Positions 40,638 through 52,364 are shown, counted from the stretch's first letter. The stretch is 64,000 bases of DNA from Marinobacterium ramblicola (GCF_019084545.1 NZ_JAHREP010000005.1:1-64000); one strand, 5' to 3'. Notes: a model not told the origin generated them from the letters alone. Program-made: numbers and translations.

Positions 40638-41168
40638 TCAGCCGGCCGTTTCGAGCTGTTCGATGGTCAGGTTGTCATTGGTGAAGACGCAGATGCCGGC
40701 GGCGATGTGCAGGCTCTTCTCCACGATATCACGGGCGCTGAGATCGGTGTTGTCGACCAGCGCGCGGGCGGCGGCGAGGGCGTAGTTGCCGCCGGAGCCG
40801 ATGGCGATGACGCCATCCTCCGGCTCGATGATGTCACCGCTGCCGGAGATCAGGAAGGTCTTGTCCTTGTTGGCGACCAGCATCAGCGCCTCCAGGCGGC
40901 GCAGCACCCGGTCGGAACGCCACTCGCGGGCGAGCTGGATTACGGCGGTGATGATGTTGCCCTGGTGCTTGTCCAGTTGCTGTTCGAACAGATCGCGCAG
41001 GGTGATGGCATCGGCAGTGCTGCCCGCGAAACCGGTGATGACCTGATGCTTGGCCAATACATTCACCTTGCGCGCGCTGCCTTTCATTACGGTGTTGCCG
41101 AGCGAGACTTGGCCGTCGCCGCCAACGACGACCTGATTGCCGCGGCGAACGGATACGATGGTTGTCAT
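40638..41168 (-). CDS. hslV: ATP-dependent protease peptidase subunit HslV
   Basis: 176 residues, typical of the family. The N-terminal Thr2 ([10 protein letters not shown]) becomes the nucleophile after Met removal, and GGDGQVSLG and [14 protein letters not shown] follow. It forms the proteasome-like double hexamer with HslU and degrades misfolded and regulatory proteins in the cytoplasm. A sigma-32-like promoter lies 37-64 bp upstream. Confidence 0.97.
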   Translation of the reverse strand: MTTIVSVRRGNQVVVGGDGQVSLGNTVMKGSARKVNVLAKHQVITGFAGSTADAITLRDLFEQQLDKHQGNIITAVIQLAREWRSDRVLRRLEALMLVANKDKTFLISGSGDIIEPEDGVIAIGSGGNYALAAARALVDNTDLSARDIVEKSLHIAAGICVFTNDNLTIEQLETAG

Positions 41169-41204
41169 GACAGAGGATTCCCTGTTTTGCGTTGAATACA
41201 GGGG

Positions 41205-41232
41205 ATATGGATGCGCGGCGGGCTATTTCAAG
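41205..41232 (-). promoter_or_regulatory. Sigma-32-type heat-shock promoter of hslVU
   Basis: On the minus strand, CTTGAAA (41232-41226) is followed after 13 bases by ATCCATAT (41212-41205). This matches the sigma-32 consensus CTTGAAA-N11-16-CCCCATNT well, and hslVU is a classic sigma-32 operon. Transcription would start near 41198, giving a leader of about 30 nt. A run of nine C (G on the plus strand, 41232-41240) lies immediately upstream of the -35. Confidence 0.75.
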
Positions 41233-41273
41233 GGGGGGGGACGGAATTCGCCCGGCCGCCGCCGGAGATGCGC

Positions 41274-41909
41274 TTATTCAGCGCGTATCTCCAGCGGGTG
41301 GATATTCAAGGTATACAACTTGTTGGTCGCCTGGTTGACCTCGGCGCGGGTGTTGAACGGGCCGGTACGGACCCGGTACCAGATGCCGTTGCTGCCTTCG
41401 GTGCGGCTGGTGCTGACGTTGGGCAGCCCGGCCAGGATCATCTGTGCGCGCATCTGCTCGGCATCGTCGGCGTTGCGGAACGAGCCGGCCTGCAGCAGGA
41501 TCTTGGTCTCCAATTTGGCGGTTTTCGGCGTCGACTTGTACGCCGATATTTCGGGTGTCTCCACCGTGCTCTTCGGCAGCATCTTGTAGAACTCGAAGCG
41601 CTCGCCACTCTTTTCGCTGCTCTTTTCGCCGCTGTCGGGCGTCGGTTCCGCCTTGACCGCCGGTTTGGCCGGAGCGGGTTTCTCCACCTTGGCGACCGGG
41701 GCGGCCACCGGGGCTTTCGCCGCCGGTGCGCCGCCCGGGGTCTGGATCAGCAGGTAGATCAGCACGCCGAGGCCGCCGAGCGCGATCAGCGAGAGCAGCG
41801 CCAGCCCCCAGGGGCGACGTGGCGGTGGTGGCGGCTGCTTGCGCGGTGGCGCCTTGCGACTGGCCGAGCTGCTGGCGCGGCGTTTCTGTGCGTAGTCCTG
41901 TCGAGCCAT
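41274..41909 (-). CDS. ftsN: Cell division protein FtsN-like (SPOR domain)
   Basis: 211 residues. A short basic, proline-rich cytoplasmic tail (MARQDYAQKRRASS) is followed by one membrane helix (about 35-57), a Pro/Ala/Lys-rich periplasmic linker and a C-terminal SPOR domain (about 135-208: ILLQAGSFRNADDAEQM, WYRVRTGPF). This is the FtsN layout, and the position between argS and hslV is the FtsN locus in many gammaproteobacteria. FtsN triggers septal peptidoglycan synthesis and binds denuded glycan at the septum. It lies only 6 bp from argS, with which it is probably co-transcribed. Confidence 0.85.
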   Translation of the reverse strand: MARQDYAQKRRASSSASRKAPPRKQPPPPPRRPWGLALLSLIALGGLGVLIYLLIQTPGGAPAAKAPVAAPVAKVEKPAPAKPAVKAEPTPDSGEKSSEKSGERFEFYKMLPKSTVETPEISAYKSTPKTAKLETKILLQAGSFRNADDAEQMRAQMILAGLPNVSTSRTEGSNGIWYRVRTGPFNTRAEVNQATNKLYTLNIHPLEIRAE

Positions 41910-41915
41910 GGTGGT

Positions 41916-43673
41916 TTACATCTGCTCCGGTGCGCTGACGCCGAGCAGGGTCAGGCCGTTGGCCAGCACCTGGCGCACGGCCACGCTGAGGGTCAGGCGG
42001 GCGTTGCGCAGTTCGGCATCGTCGATCAGCATCTTGTGCGCGTTGTAGTAGGTGTGGAAGTCACCGGCCAGATCGCGCAGGTAGTTCGCCAGTAGGTGCG
42101 GCTCGTAGTTGAGCGCGGCGTTCTGCAGCAGTTCCGGATACTTGCTCAGCGTGGTGACCAGATCCTTCTCCGCTTCGGTATCGAGGCGGGTCAGGTTCTT
42201 CAACCCGGCGTCCTGTATCCAGGCCATGCCCTGCTGCTCCAGCTTGCGCAGGACAGAGCAGACGCGGGCGTGGGCGTACTGGATGTAGTACACCGGGTTG
42301 TCCTTGGACTCGGACTTGGCCAGATCCAGGTCGAAATCCATGTGCTGGTCCGCCTTGCGCGTCACGTAGAAGAAGCGGCAGGCATCGGCTCCGACCTCTT
42401 CGCGCAGCTCGCGCAGGGTGACAAAGGAGCCGGAGCGGGTGGACATCTGCACCCGCTCACCGCCGCGGTAGAGGATGGCGAACTGTACCAGCTTGACCAC
42501 CAGACGCTCCGGGTCGTAACCCAGCGCCTGGATCGCCGCCTTGACGCGGGTGATATAGCCGTGATGGTCGGCACCCCAGATATTCACCACCTGATCGAAA
42601 CCGCGCTCGAACTTGTTCATGTGGTAGGCGATATCGGAGGCGAAGTAGGTGGTCTGGCCGTTGGCGCGCTTGACCACGCGGTCCTTGTCATCGCCGAAAT
42701 CGGTGGAGCGGAACCAGAGGTTGCCCTCCTTTTCGTACAGGTGGCCCTTCTCCTGCAGCGACTGCAGTGCCTTGTCCACGTCGCCGTTGCTGGTCAGCGA
42801 GCGCTCGGAGAACCAGACCTGATAGTCGGCGCCGAACTCACCCAGATCCTCGCGGATATCGCTGAGAATGGAGTCGAGACCGGCATCGAATACCAGGGTG
42901 TAGTCGTCGCCGAGCATCGCCTGGGCACGCTCGATCAGCGCATCTATATGCAGCTCCTTGTCGCCGCCGGCGGGCTCATCCGGGGTGATGTCGGCGAACA
43001 GTTCGGCAACCGGGCGCGCGAAACGGTCGCCGTAGCTCTTGTTCAGATCATGGGCGATATCGCGGATATAGTGGCCCTGGTAGCCGTTGGCCGGGAAGCT
43101 CAGCTCGCCGTCGAGCAGCTCCAGGTAGCGCAGCCAGACACTGACCGCAAGGATGTTCATCTGCCGGCCGGCGTCGTTGACGTAATACTCGCGCTCCACC
43201 TGCACACCGGCAGCTTCGAGGAGGTCGGATACGGTGGCGCCGTAGGCGGCACCGCGGCCGTGACCGACGTGCAGCGGGCCGGTGGGGTTGGCGGAGACGA
43301 ACTCGACCTGGACCCGCGGGCCGGCGTTCCGCGCGGCACGGCCGAACTGCTCACCCTGCTCGAGGATCTGACCGATCACGGCATAGGCGGAGGCTTGGGT
43401 GATGAAAAAGTTGATGAAGCCGGGCCCGGCGATCTCGGTCTTTTCGACACTGTCGGAGGCAGGCAGGGCGGCGCAGAGCTTCTGCGCCAGCTCACGCGGG
43501 TTGCATCGCGCCGGCTTGGCCAGGGTCAGGGCAATATTGCTGGCGAAGTCGCCGTGTGCCTTGTCACGGGTGTTTTCGACCATGATATTGGGCTGAATAT
43601 CGTCCGGCAGCGTGCCGTCGGCGATCAGTGTCTTGAGTCCTGTATCGATCAGCTGTGCGATAAGTTCTTTCAT
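41916..43673 (-). CDS. argS: Arginyl-tRNA synthetase
   Basis: 585 residues from ATG 43673, which has an AGGG ribosome site; the open frame extends 25 codons upstream without family similarity. Class I synthetase with the HIGH box as HVGH in [14 protein letters not shown], a degenerate KMSKS loop (MSTRSG, as usual for ArgRS), the N-terminal Add-1 domain (start to about 110) and a DALR anticodon-binding domain at the end. It charges tRNA-Arg with arginine. Second in the priA-argS-ftsN order, 170 bp after priA. Confidence 0.97.
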   Translation of the reverse strand: MKELIAQLIDTGLKTLIADGTLPDDIQPNIMVENTRDKAHGDFASNIALTLAKPARCNPRELAQKLCAALPASDSVEKTEIAGPGFINFFITQASAYAVIGQILEQGEQFGRAARNAGPRVQVEFVSANPTGPLHVGHGRGAAYGATVSDLLEAAGVQVEREYYVNDAGRQMNILAVSVWLRYLELLDGELSFPANGYQGHYIRDIAHDLNKSYGDRFARPVAELFADITPDEPAGGDKELHIDALIERAQAMLGDDYTLVFDAGLDSILSDIREDLGEFGADYQVWFSERSLTSNGDVDKALQSLQEKGHLYEKEGNLWFRSTDFGDDKDRVVKRANGQTTYFASDIAYHMNKFERGFDQVVNIWGADHHGYITRVKAAIQALGYDPERLVVKLVQFAILYRGGERVQMSTRSGSFVTLRELREEVGADACRFFYVTRKADQHMDFDLDLAKSESKDNPVYYIQYAHARVCSVLRKLEQQGMAWIQDAGLKNLTRLDTEAEKDLVTTLSKYPELLQNAALNYEPHLLANYLRDLAGDFHTYYNAHKMLIDDAELRNARLTLSVAVRQVLANGLTLLGVSAPEQM

Positions 43674-43777
43674 CAACGTACCCTGAAGGGTGAATAGGGT
43701 TTCGGGCCGGCGAGCGGCGAAGCTTGGCAGCCATGCCGAAGCCTGCAAGCCAGGATGACGACCCCGGAAAACCGGGC

Positions 43778-43808
43778 ATTATATCGCCCGGATGTGGGGG
43801 AATGCCAA
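43778..43808 (-). promoter_or_regulatory. Candidate sigma-70 promoter of argS
   Basis: TTGGCA (43808-43803) and TATAAT (43783-43778) on the minus strand, spaced 19 bp. The -10 is perfect but the spacer is longer than ideal. A CCCGG-TTTT-CCGGG hairpin would lie at the start of the leader. Confidence 0.45.
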
Positions 43809-43843
43809 TCGGATTCTGTGACCATCGAGCGTCAGGACGATCC

Positions 43844-46048
<2,205 letters not shown>

Positions 46049-46129
46049 GTGGCGGGTTCCAGGCTGGCGGGTCGGTCGCAGCGCCCTAGTCTAAGTAAGT
46101 TTGCCGGCCGATTAAACTCCCATGGTAGC

Positions 46130-46158
46130 TTGCGACGACCGGTGGCTGTACGTATAAT
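46130..46158 (+). promoter_or_regulatory. Sigma-70 promoter of rpmE
   Basis: TTGCGA (46130-46135) and TATAAT (46153-46158) with the ideal 17-bp spacer. Transcription would start near 46165 and leave a leader of about 135 nt before the rpmE ATG, long enough for translational autocontrol, as known for L31 in E. coli. Confidence 0.75.
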
Positions 46159-46301
46159 GCCCGGCCTTATCCTTTGTGATGCAGAATAAGCTACAGAGCA
46201 GCCATGTCGCTACGACGCTGTTTCTGTCGATCGTGCGGTGCTCAGCGCAATATTAGGATGCGATGGGTGGCGGCACATTAAACAACGATTCGAGGTTTGA
46301 C

Positions 46302-46520
46302 ATGAAAGCTGGTATCCATCCGGAATACACTGAAATCAAGGTTACCTGTTCCTGCGGTAACGTGATGAACACTCGCTCTACCCTGGGTGAAGCAGAGATG
46401 CTGGTCGACGTTTGCAGCCAGTGCCACCCGTTCTACACCGGTAAGCAGAAAGAAGCGACCTCCGGTGGCCGCGTAGACCGCTTCAACAAGCGTTTTGGCG
46501 CTCGTTCACTGAAGAAGTAA
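46302..46520 (+). CDS. rpmE: 50S ribosomal protein L31 (zinc-binding C+ type)
   Basis: 72 residues from ATG 46302 with a GAGG ribosome site. L31 has the four zinc ligands C16, C18, C38 and C41 (TCSCGN and DVCSQCHPF), so it is the C+ paralogue that stores zinc. It bridges the 50S and 30S subunits. The terminator that follows lies inside the next gene. Confidence 0.96.
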   Translation: MKAGIHPEYTEIKVTCSCGNVMNTRSTLGEAEMLVDVCSQCHPFYTGKQKEATSGGRVDRFNKRFGARSLKK

Positions 46521-46531
46521 TTCGATCGGCC

Positions 46532-47317
46532 ATGCTGCTGATACTGAAAAAGGCACTCCATTGGAGTGCCTTTTTTATTGTCCTGGTTCCGTTGTCGCAG
46601 CCGGTTATTGCCGGGTGTGCTTTGCCGCCTGTCGAACGGCAGGCAAAGGTTTCCAGCGTGGTCGATGGCGATACCTTGCGTATGGTCGACGGGGATTCGG
46701 TGCGTCTGATTGGCGTCAATACGCCGGAGATCGGACGCAAGGGGCGTTCGGATCAGCCCGGTGCCCGCGAAGCGTACCGGATGCTTGAGCGCTGGGTTCA
46801 GGGGCGGATGCTGGGGGTGGTCGAGGGTGAAGAGCCCAGAGATCGCTATGGTCGACTGCTGGCGTATCTGTCGCTGGACGGGGAGCCGTTGTCGGAGCGT
46901 CTGGTCCGCGAGGGGCTGGGCTACGCGATCGCGATTCCGCCCAACCTGCTCTTGAGCGATTGCCTGTTCGAAGCGGAACAGCAGGCGAGGCGGCAACGGT
47001 TGGGGCTTTGGCGTGATGATCCGGTGCGTTCCGCTGCGTCGGTCAATAGCGCGGGTTTCGCTCTGGTTGCGGGCGGGGTAAGCAAGCTGGATCTTACCCG
47101 AAACGCGCTCTATCTCGAGGTTGACGACCATCTGGTGCTCAGGATTGATCGTGATCTGATCGAGCCGGATGCCGAGGCTTGGCTGCGGACTCTGTTGCAC
47201 AGAAGGATCGAGGTGCGGGGCTGGATCGTGGACCGGGGGCGCAATCTCAAACCCGGTCGAAAGCGCTGGTTGATCGGGGTCAGCGATCTCCGTCATATGA
47301 AACTGATCGGTGGATGA
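46532..47317 (+). CDS. Thermonuclease (SNase-like) lipoprotein
   Basis: 261 residues. The start MLLILKKALHWSAFFIVL is a signal peptide ending in a lipobox (V-IAG-C29), so it is a predicted lipoprotein. The SNase OB-fold domain (about 37-165) shows VDGDTLRM, RLIGVNTPE with the catalytic Arg and acidic residues, and RDRYGRLLAYL. A C-terminal region (about 180-255) is less conserved. It should cleave single- and double-stranded nucleic acids outside the inner membrane. The first codons overlap the rpmE terminator hairpin. The gene position between rpmE and the malic enzyme gene is conserved in related bacteria. Confidence 0.88.
   Translation: MLLILKKALHWSAFFIVLVPLSQPVIAGCALPPVERQAKVSSVVDGDTLRMVDGDSVRLIGVNTPEIGRKGRSDQPGAREAYRMLERWVQGRMLGVVEGEEPRDRYGRLLAYLSLDGEPLSERLVREGLGYAIAIPPNLLLSDCLFEAEQQARRQRLGLWRDDPVRSAASVNSAGFALVAGGVSKLDLTRNALYLEVDDHLVLRIDRDLIEPDAEAWLRTLLHRRIEVRGWIVDRGRNLKPGRKRWLIGVSDLRHMKLIGG
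46547..46576 (+). terminator. Rho-independent terminator of rpmE, inside the next gene
   Basis: Stem AAAAAGGCACTCC / GGAGTGCCTTTTT with an ATT loop and a U-run (TTTTTT at 46571-46576). It lies 26 bp after the rpmE stop, and the DNA also encodes residues 6-15 of the thermonuclease signal peptide. Confidence 0.85.
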
Positions 47318-47334
47318 CGCACTGGGGTCCGTGG

Positions 47335-47363
47335 TTGTCGCTTATATCGCCTTTCTATATGAT
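47335..47363 (+). promoter_or_regulatory. Candidate sigma-70 promoter of the malic enzyme gene
   Basis: TTGTCG (47335-47340) and TATGAT (47358-47363) with a 17-bp spacer, 40 bp before the ATG at 47404. Confidence 0.6.
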
Positions 47364-47403
47364 GCAAGCTCTCCATATGCAACCTTAGTGGAAAAAAGCA
47401 ACC

Positions 47404-48648
47404 ATGTCTCAAGAATTCAAACAAGCGGCTCTTGATTACCACGAGTTTCCGCGTCCCGGTAAGATCAGTGTAGAGCTGACGACACCTGCTGAGACTGCCC
47501 GTGACCTCTCTCTGGCATACTCTCCGGGCGTCGCAGAACCGGTTCGTGAAATCGCCAAGGATCCGGATGCGGCTTATCGCTACACTGCCAAAGGTAACCT
47601 GGTTGCCGTTATCTCCAACGGAAGTGCGATTCTGGGTCTGGGTGATCTTGGCCCGCTGGCGTCCAAGCCGGTTATGGAAGGTAAGGCATTGCTGTTCAAG
47701 CGCTTTGCCGGTGTCGACTCGATCGATATCGAGGTCGATGCCGAAAGTCCGCAGGCCTTTATCGATACCGTGGCGCGTATTGCCGATACTTTTGGTGGTA
47801 TCAACCTCGAAGATATCAAGGCGCCGGAGTGTTTCGAGATCGAGCGCGCGCTGATCGAGCGCTGCAAGATTCCGGTATTTCATGACGACCAGCACGGTAC
47901 AGCTATCGTAACCGCCGCCGGTATGATCAACGCTCTCGAACTGGCCGGTAAGAAGCTGGAAGAAGCGCGGATCGTATGTCTGGGCGCTGGTGCCGCTGCC
48001 AGTGCCTGTATGAAGCTGCTGATCAATATGGGCGCCAAGGTCGAAAATATCTACATGATCGACCGCAAGGGCGTGATCCACTCCGGTCGCGATGACCTGA
48101 CGCCGGAGAAGGCAGCCTTTGCCACCGAAACCGATCTGCGTACGCTGGATCAGGCGATCGAAGGCGCGGATGTGTTCGTCGGTCTGTCCGGTCCGAACCT
48201 GCTGTCGGCGGAAAACCTGCTGAAGATGGCGGAAAATCCGATCGTGTTTGCTTGCTCCAACCCGGATCCGGAGATCGCCTATGATCTGGCCAAGGCGACC
48301 CGCTCCGACCTGATCATGGCGACCGGCCGTTCCGACTACCCGAACCAGGTCAACAACGTACTGGGCTTCCCCTACATCTTCCGTGGTGCGCTGGATGTGC
48401 GTGCGACGGCAATTAACGAAGAGATGAAGGCGGCTGCCGTGCGTGCGCTGGCAGATCTGGCCAAACAGCCGGTTACCGAAGAGGTGCTCAAAGCTTATGG
48501 TCTGGACTCTCTGGAGTTCGGGCGTGAGTATATTCTGCCGAAGGCAACTGACTCGCGTCTGCGTGGGGCGGTTTCCTATGCCGTAGCTCAGGCTGCCATC
48601 GATACCGGTGTTGCCCGCCTGCCGCTGCCGGCCAGCTACACTCAGTAA
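47404..48648 (+). CDS. maeB: NAD(P)-dependent malic enzyme, short form
   Basis: 414 residues. It has the malic enzyme N- and C-terminal domains (YSPGVAEPVREIAKD, GNLVAVISNGSAILGLGDLG, FHDDQHGTAIVTAAG, CLGAGAAASACMKLL, ACSNPDPEI) but lacks the C-terminal phosphotransacetylase-like domain of the 760-residue MaeB. It decarboxylates malate to pyruvate with NAD(P)+. The cofactor cannot be safely assigned. It sits between the thermonuclease gene and ponA, with a strong shared terminator at its end. Confidence 0.92.
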   Translation: MSQEFKQAALDYHEFPRPGKISVELTTPAETARDLSLAYSPGVAEPVREIAKDPDAAYRYTAKGNLVAVISNGSAILGLGDLGPLASKPVMEGKALLFKRFAGVDSIDIEVDAESPQAFIDTVARIADTFGGINLEDIKAPECFEIERALIERCKIPVFHDDQHGTAIVTAAGMINALELAGKKLEEARIVCLGAGAAASACMKLLINMGAKVENIYMIDRKGVIHSGRDDLTPEKAAFATETDLRTLDQAIEGADVFVGLSGPNLLSAENLLKMAENPIVFACSNPDPEIAYDLAKATRSDLIMATGRSDYPNQVNNVLGFPYIFRGALDVRATAINEEMKAAAVRALADLAKQPVTEEVLKAYGLDSLEFGREYILPKATDSRLRGAVSYAVAQAAIDTGVARLPLPASYTQ

Positions 48649-48657
48649 GCGAGATCG

Positions 48658-48695
48658 ACACAAAAAAACCAGCTTTCGAGCTGGTTTTTTTGTGT
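48658..48695. terminator. Bidirectional terminator between maeB and ponA
   Basis: A 17-bp perfect stem (48658-48674 with 48679-48695) containing ACCAGCT / AGCTGGT, capped by a TTCG tetraloop and flanked by A7/T7 runs. It works in both directions for the convergent genes. Confidence 0.9.
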
Positions 48696-48723
48696 CCGGC
48701 ATTCCGCTATACAGCGCTTTTTA

Positions 48724-51150
48724 TTAGCCGCCCAGACCGAATATCTGCTCCGTTGTCGGCGGTGCGAGCTTCTCCTCCGGGCTTTGTGCGTGATCGGTCG
48801 GCAGCTGTTCGGAGCGGAAATACTCCCTGATTGCATCGGTCTGGCCCGGGTAGGCGAGTTTGCCGGTGGCGGGGTCGATCAGTGCGCTGATAACGCCCTC
48901 TGGCGCTGAGGGGGCGCTCTCCGGTGTGTCCTTGAGTGCATCGCGCATAAAATCGATCCAGATCGGCAGTGCAGCGCTGCTGCCGTATTCCCGGCGTCCA
49001 AGCGGAGCAGGTTGATCGAAGCCGACCCAAGCGGTGGCCACCAGCGTCCGGTTGAAACCGCTGAACCAGGCGTCCTTCTGATCATTGGTGGTGCCGGTCT
49101 TGCCGGCTAGATCGCTGCGGTTCAGCACCAGTGCGCGCCGACCGGTACCCCGATTGATGACATCCTGCATCACGTTGTAGATCAGGAAGGCTGATTCCGG
49201 TGTGATGATGCGTGGAGCCGCGCCCTCCGTGTCGCTGTACTGCACAACCGGCCCTGGCCGCTCTTCGCTGGAGTCGTCGTTGCTGTCAGCGGCCGCATAG
49301 CGGCACTGCGGGCAGGCTTTGAGGGGTGATGCCTCAAACAGCGTGTCGCCTTCGGCGCTCTCGAGGCGTGCGATCAGGTAGGGCGCGATCTTGAAACCGC
49401 CGTTGGCAAAACTGGCGTAGCCGGTCACCACCTGCATCGGCGTTGCGTCGGCACTGCCTAGAGCCAGTGACAGATTTTGTGGCAGTCGCTCGGGCGAGAA
49501 ACCGAAGCGCAGGATGAAGTCGCGTGCCTTGTCGATGCCGAGTGAGCGCATCAGGCGGATCGATACCAGGTTGCGGGAGCGATACAGGGCTTCTCTGAGC
49601 CTGGTTGGACCGCCAAAGGTGCCGTTGTCGTTCTCGGGGCGCCAGTTGCTCTCGAGACTGACGTCGTGGAACACCACGGGCGCATCGTTGATGATCGATG
49701 CGGGGGTAAAGCCATATTCGAGTGCCGCGGTATACAGGAAAGGCTTGATATTGGAGCCGGGCTGGCGATAGGCCTGGATCGCACGGTTGAATTTGTTAAG
49801 CGCGAAGCTGAATCCGCCGCTGAGCGCTTTAATGCCGCCATTGTTGGGGTCGAGCGCAATGATGGCACCCTGAACTTTCGGGATTTGACTCAGCTTCCAG
49901 CCATCGCTGGTGTTGATGACTCTGACCAGATCGCCGACGCTCAGGATGTCGGCCGGTTTCTTCGGCTCGGGGCCTGCGTAGTTGACGCTTTTGTAGGGGC
50001 TGGCCCAGCGCATTCCGTCCCAGCTGAGCTGAATTTCGCCCGCTTCCTTGCTTAGCAGGGTGGCACTGTCGCTGCCAACCTGTGTCACCAGGGCGGGGAT
50101 CAGTCCGCCAAAAACGGCCGTCTTGTCCAGCAGTTTCAGCTGCTCCGCTTTGGGTAGGGCGCTGGTGTCATATTGATGTTCGGGGCCGTGGTAGCCGTGC
50201 CGTTCGCTGTAGGCGATCAGCCCATTGCGCAGGGCGGATGCGGCGCTCTCCTGCAGTTGGCTGTCAATGGTGGTGATGACGCTGAGGCCTTCGGTGTAGA
50301 GATCCTCGCCGTACTGCTCATAGAGCTCGGCGCGTACCATCTCGGCGATATAGGGCGCCTGGAGTTCGATGTCACTGCCGTGGTAGCTGGCGGTGACGGG
50401 TTGAGCGACCGCCTCCTGGTAGCGGGTCTGGTCGATGTAGCCCAGGCTGAGCATGCGTCCGAGGATCCAGTCTCGACGTTCCAGTGCGCGCTTGGGGTTG
50501 GACAGCGGGTTGTAAGCCGAGGGTGCCTTCGGCAGGCCCGCGATCATGGCCAGCTGTGCTAGGCTCAAGTCTTTGATCGACTGGCCGTAATATACCGTAG
50601 AGGCGGCCTGTATGCCGTAAGCGCGGTGGCCAAGGTAGATCTTGTTGATATACAGCTCGAGAATCTCCTCCTTGCTGAGCTCCTGCTCGATGCGCAGTGC
50701 CAGGAGAATCTCCATGAACTTGCGGCTGAACGTGCGCTCACGGGTCAGGAAGAAGTTTTTCGCGACCTGCATGGTGATAGTGGATCCACCGCTCTGGATC
50801 TGGCCGGTGCTGGCGAGCTGAAAGGCCGCGCGGAACAGGCCGATGATGTCGATACCTATGTGCTCGAAGAAGCGGGAGTCCTCGGCAGCCTGCAGCGCAT
50901 GGACGAAATCCTCGGGTATTTCGTCGTAGTCGATCGGTGTGCGCCGCTTTTCGCCGAACTCGGCTATCAGTTTATGATCCGCGGAGTAAACGCGAAGCGG
51001 CGTCTGAAAGCGGACCTCGCGAAGGGTTTCAACGTCGGGCAGTTGAGGCGCGAAATAGTAGTAGATACCTGCGGTGGCAATCAGGAGTGCAACCAGACCG
51101 GCGGCGGTCAGTACACTCAGCCATTTGAATATTTTGTGAAAAATTCGCAT
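48724..51150 (-). CDS. mrcA: Penicillin-binding protein 1A (bifunctional PBP)
   Basis: 808 residues. A membrane anchor (about 10-32) is followed by a GT51 glycosyltransferase domain (EDSRFFEHIGID with the catalytic Glu, QSGGSTITMQVAKNFFL), an OB-like insertion and a transpeptidase domain with Ser466 in GSNIKPF and the KTGTT motif near 690. It polymerises and cross-links peptidoglycan. It diverges from the pilM operon, with 147 bp between, as in Pseudomonas and relatives, where the gene is called ponA. Confidence 0.95.
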   Translation of the reverse strand: MRIFHKIFKWLSVLTAAGLVALLIATAGIYYYFAPQLPDVETLREVRFQTPLRVYSADHKLIAEFGEKRRTPIDYDEIPEDFVHALQAAEDSRFFEHIGIDIIGLFRAAFQLASTGQIQSGGSTITMQVAKNFFLTRERTFSRKFMEILLALRIEQELSKEEILELYINKIYLGHRAYGIQAASTVYYGQSIKDLSLAQLAMIAGLPKAPSAYNPLSNPKRALERRDWILGRMLSLGYIDQTRYQEAVAQPVTASYHGSDIELQAPYIAEMVRAELYEQYGEDLYTEGLSVITTIDSQLQESAASALRNGLIAYSERHGYHGPEHQYDTSALPKAEQLKLLDKTAVFGGLIPALVTQVGSDSATLLSKEAGEIQLSWDGMRWASPYKSVNYAGPEPKKPADILSVGDLVRVINTSDGWKLSQIPKVQGAIIALDPNNGGIKALSGGFSFALNKFNRAIQAYRQPGSNIKPFLYTAALEYGFTPASIINDAPVVFHDVSLESNWRPENDNGTFGGPTRLREALYRSRNLVSIRLMRSLGIDKARDFILRFGFSPERLPQNLSLALGSADATPMQVVTGYASFANGGFKIAPYLIARLESAEGDTLFEASPLKACPQCRYAAADSNDDSSEERPGPVVQYSDTEGAAPRIITPESAFLIYNVMQDVINRGTGRRALVLNRSDLAGKTGTTNDQKDAWFSGFNRTLVATAWVGFDQPAPLGRREYGSSAALPIWIDFMRDALKDTPESAPSAPEGVISALIDPATGKLAYPGQTDAIREYFRSEQLPTDHAQSPEEKLAPPTTEQIFGLGG

Positions 51151-51297
51151 GCTAGCCCTGATGGGGTGGATTATTCTTGAGCCTGAGCATTATATCGGTA
51201 CTGAAAGCTTGGCCTCTAGTGAACAACAGTTTAAATTCTTCATCATTGAGACTAAAGTGACGCTTGGAGTGTTGCTTAGAGATATAAGGAAAGTGTC

Positions 51298-52353
51298 GTG
51301 GTCAGCTTGTTCGGTAATAAAAATGCTGGCTGGGTGGGCGTTGACATAGGCTCTTCATCCGTCAAGCTGGTCTCCCTTTCTCAGCATGGGCGCGACTATC
51401 AGGTCGACGCTTACGCCGTAGTGCCTCTGCCGCCCAGTGCCGTAGTGGACGGTACTGTCGAGAATCAGGGCGAGGTGTCCGATGCCATTGAGCGCGGGCT
51501 TAAAATCTGTGGTAACAAACTCAAGCACGCGGTTGTCGCGGTGCCTTCGTCGGCAGTCATAACCAAACGCCTGGAGATCAGTAACGCATTTTCCGATCTG
51601 GAGCTTGAGGAGCAGGTCAAGATCGAGGCTGACCAGTTCATCCCCTATGCGCTTGATGAGGTCGCTCTCGACTTCGAGGTGGTCGGGCCGGTCGAACATC
51701 ATCCGACCTTGAACGAGATCCTCTTGGTCGCTTGCCGACGCGACGATGTGTCCAGTCGTGAGGAAGCGGTCAACGGCGCTCAGCTGCAGTGCGAAATCGT
51801 CGATGTCGATACCTTCGTCATGGAGCGGCTGCTGCCGCTGCTGGAGGGTTACACGCCCGAGGCGTTGATCGGTCTGGTCGATATCGGTGCATCGACACTG
51901 ACGCTCAATGTGTTCCGCGGCGGTAAAATTATCTACAACCGCGAACAGGCCTTCGGCGGGAACGAGCTGACCAATGCGATACATCAGCAATACGGTCTTG
52001 AGGTCAGCGAGGTTGAGCAGAAGCTGCGCAACGGCAGCCTGGATGAAGAGATTGTCGAGATGCTGGTGATGCCGTTTCGGCAGTCGGTTATCCAGCAAGT
52101 GTCCCGTGCACTGCAGTTTTTCTACTCTTCAGGGGCTCAGAATCAGCTTTCCGAACTCTATCTCGCGGGGGGAACCGCGGGCATAGGTGGCTTGGCGGAA
52201 CTGATGCAGGAGGAGATCGGAGTCCCTGCAAAAGTTGTCAATCCGTTTTCAACTATTCGCGTTGGCCCTCGCCTGAATCAGGATCGTCTGATCAATGATG
52301 CGCCGATGCTGGCCAAGGCTTGCGGCCTTGCGCTGAGAAGCTTTGACAGGTAG
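51298..52353 (+). CDS. pilM: Type IV pilus assembly protein PilM
   Basis: 351 residues from GTG 51298, with AAGGAAAG upstream. An actin-like, FtsA-related fold is seen in WVGVDIGSSSVKLVSL, SSAVITKRLEI, LVDIGASTLTLNVF and LYLAGGTAGIGGLAELM. PilM forms the cytoplasmic part of the alignment complex and binds the N-terminal tail of PilN. It is the first gene of pilMNOPQ; the divergent mrcA gene lies upstream. Confidence 0.96.
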   Translation: MVSLFGNKNAGWVGVDIGSSSVKLVSLSQHGRDYQVDAYAVVPLPPSAVVDGTVENQGEVSDAIERGLKICGNKLKHAVVAVPSSAVITKRLEISNAFSDLELEEQVKIEADQFIPYALDEVALDFEVVGPVEHHPTLNEILLVACRRDDVSSREEAVNGAQLQCEIVDVDTFVMERLLPLLEGYTPEALIGLVDIGASTLTLNVFRGGKIIYNREQAFGGNELTNAIHQQYGLEVSEVEQKLRNGSLDEEIVEMLVMPFRQSVIQQVSRALQFFYSSGAQNQLSELYLAGGTAGIGGLAELMQEEIGVPAKVVNPFSTIRVGPRLNQDRLINDAPMLAKACGLALRSFDR

Positions 52354-52364
52354 GGAAGGGATAT

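Noticed and set aside
42096-43697. A 533-codon open frame opposite argS
   Set aside because: Antisense shadow of a well-conserved gene; no family resemblance.
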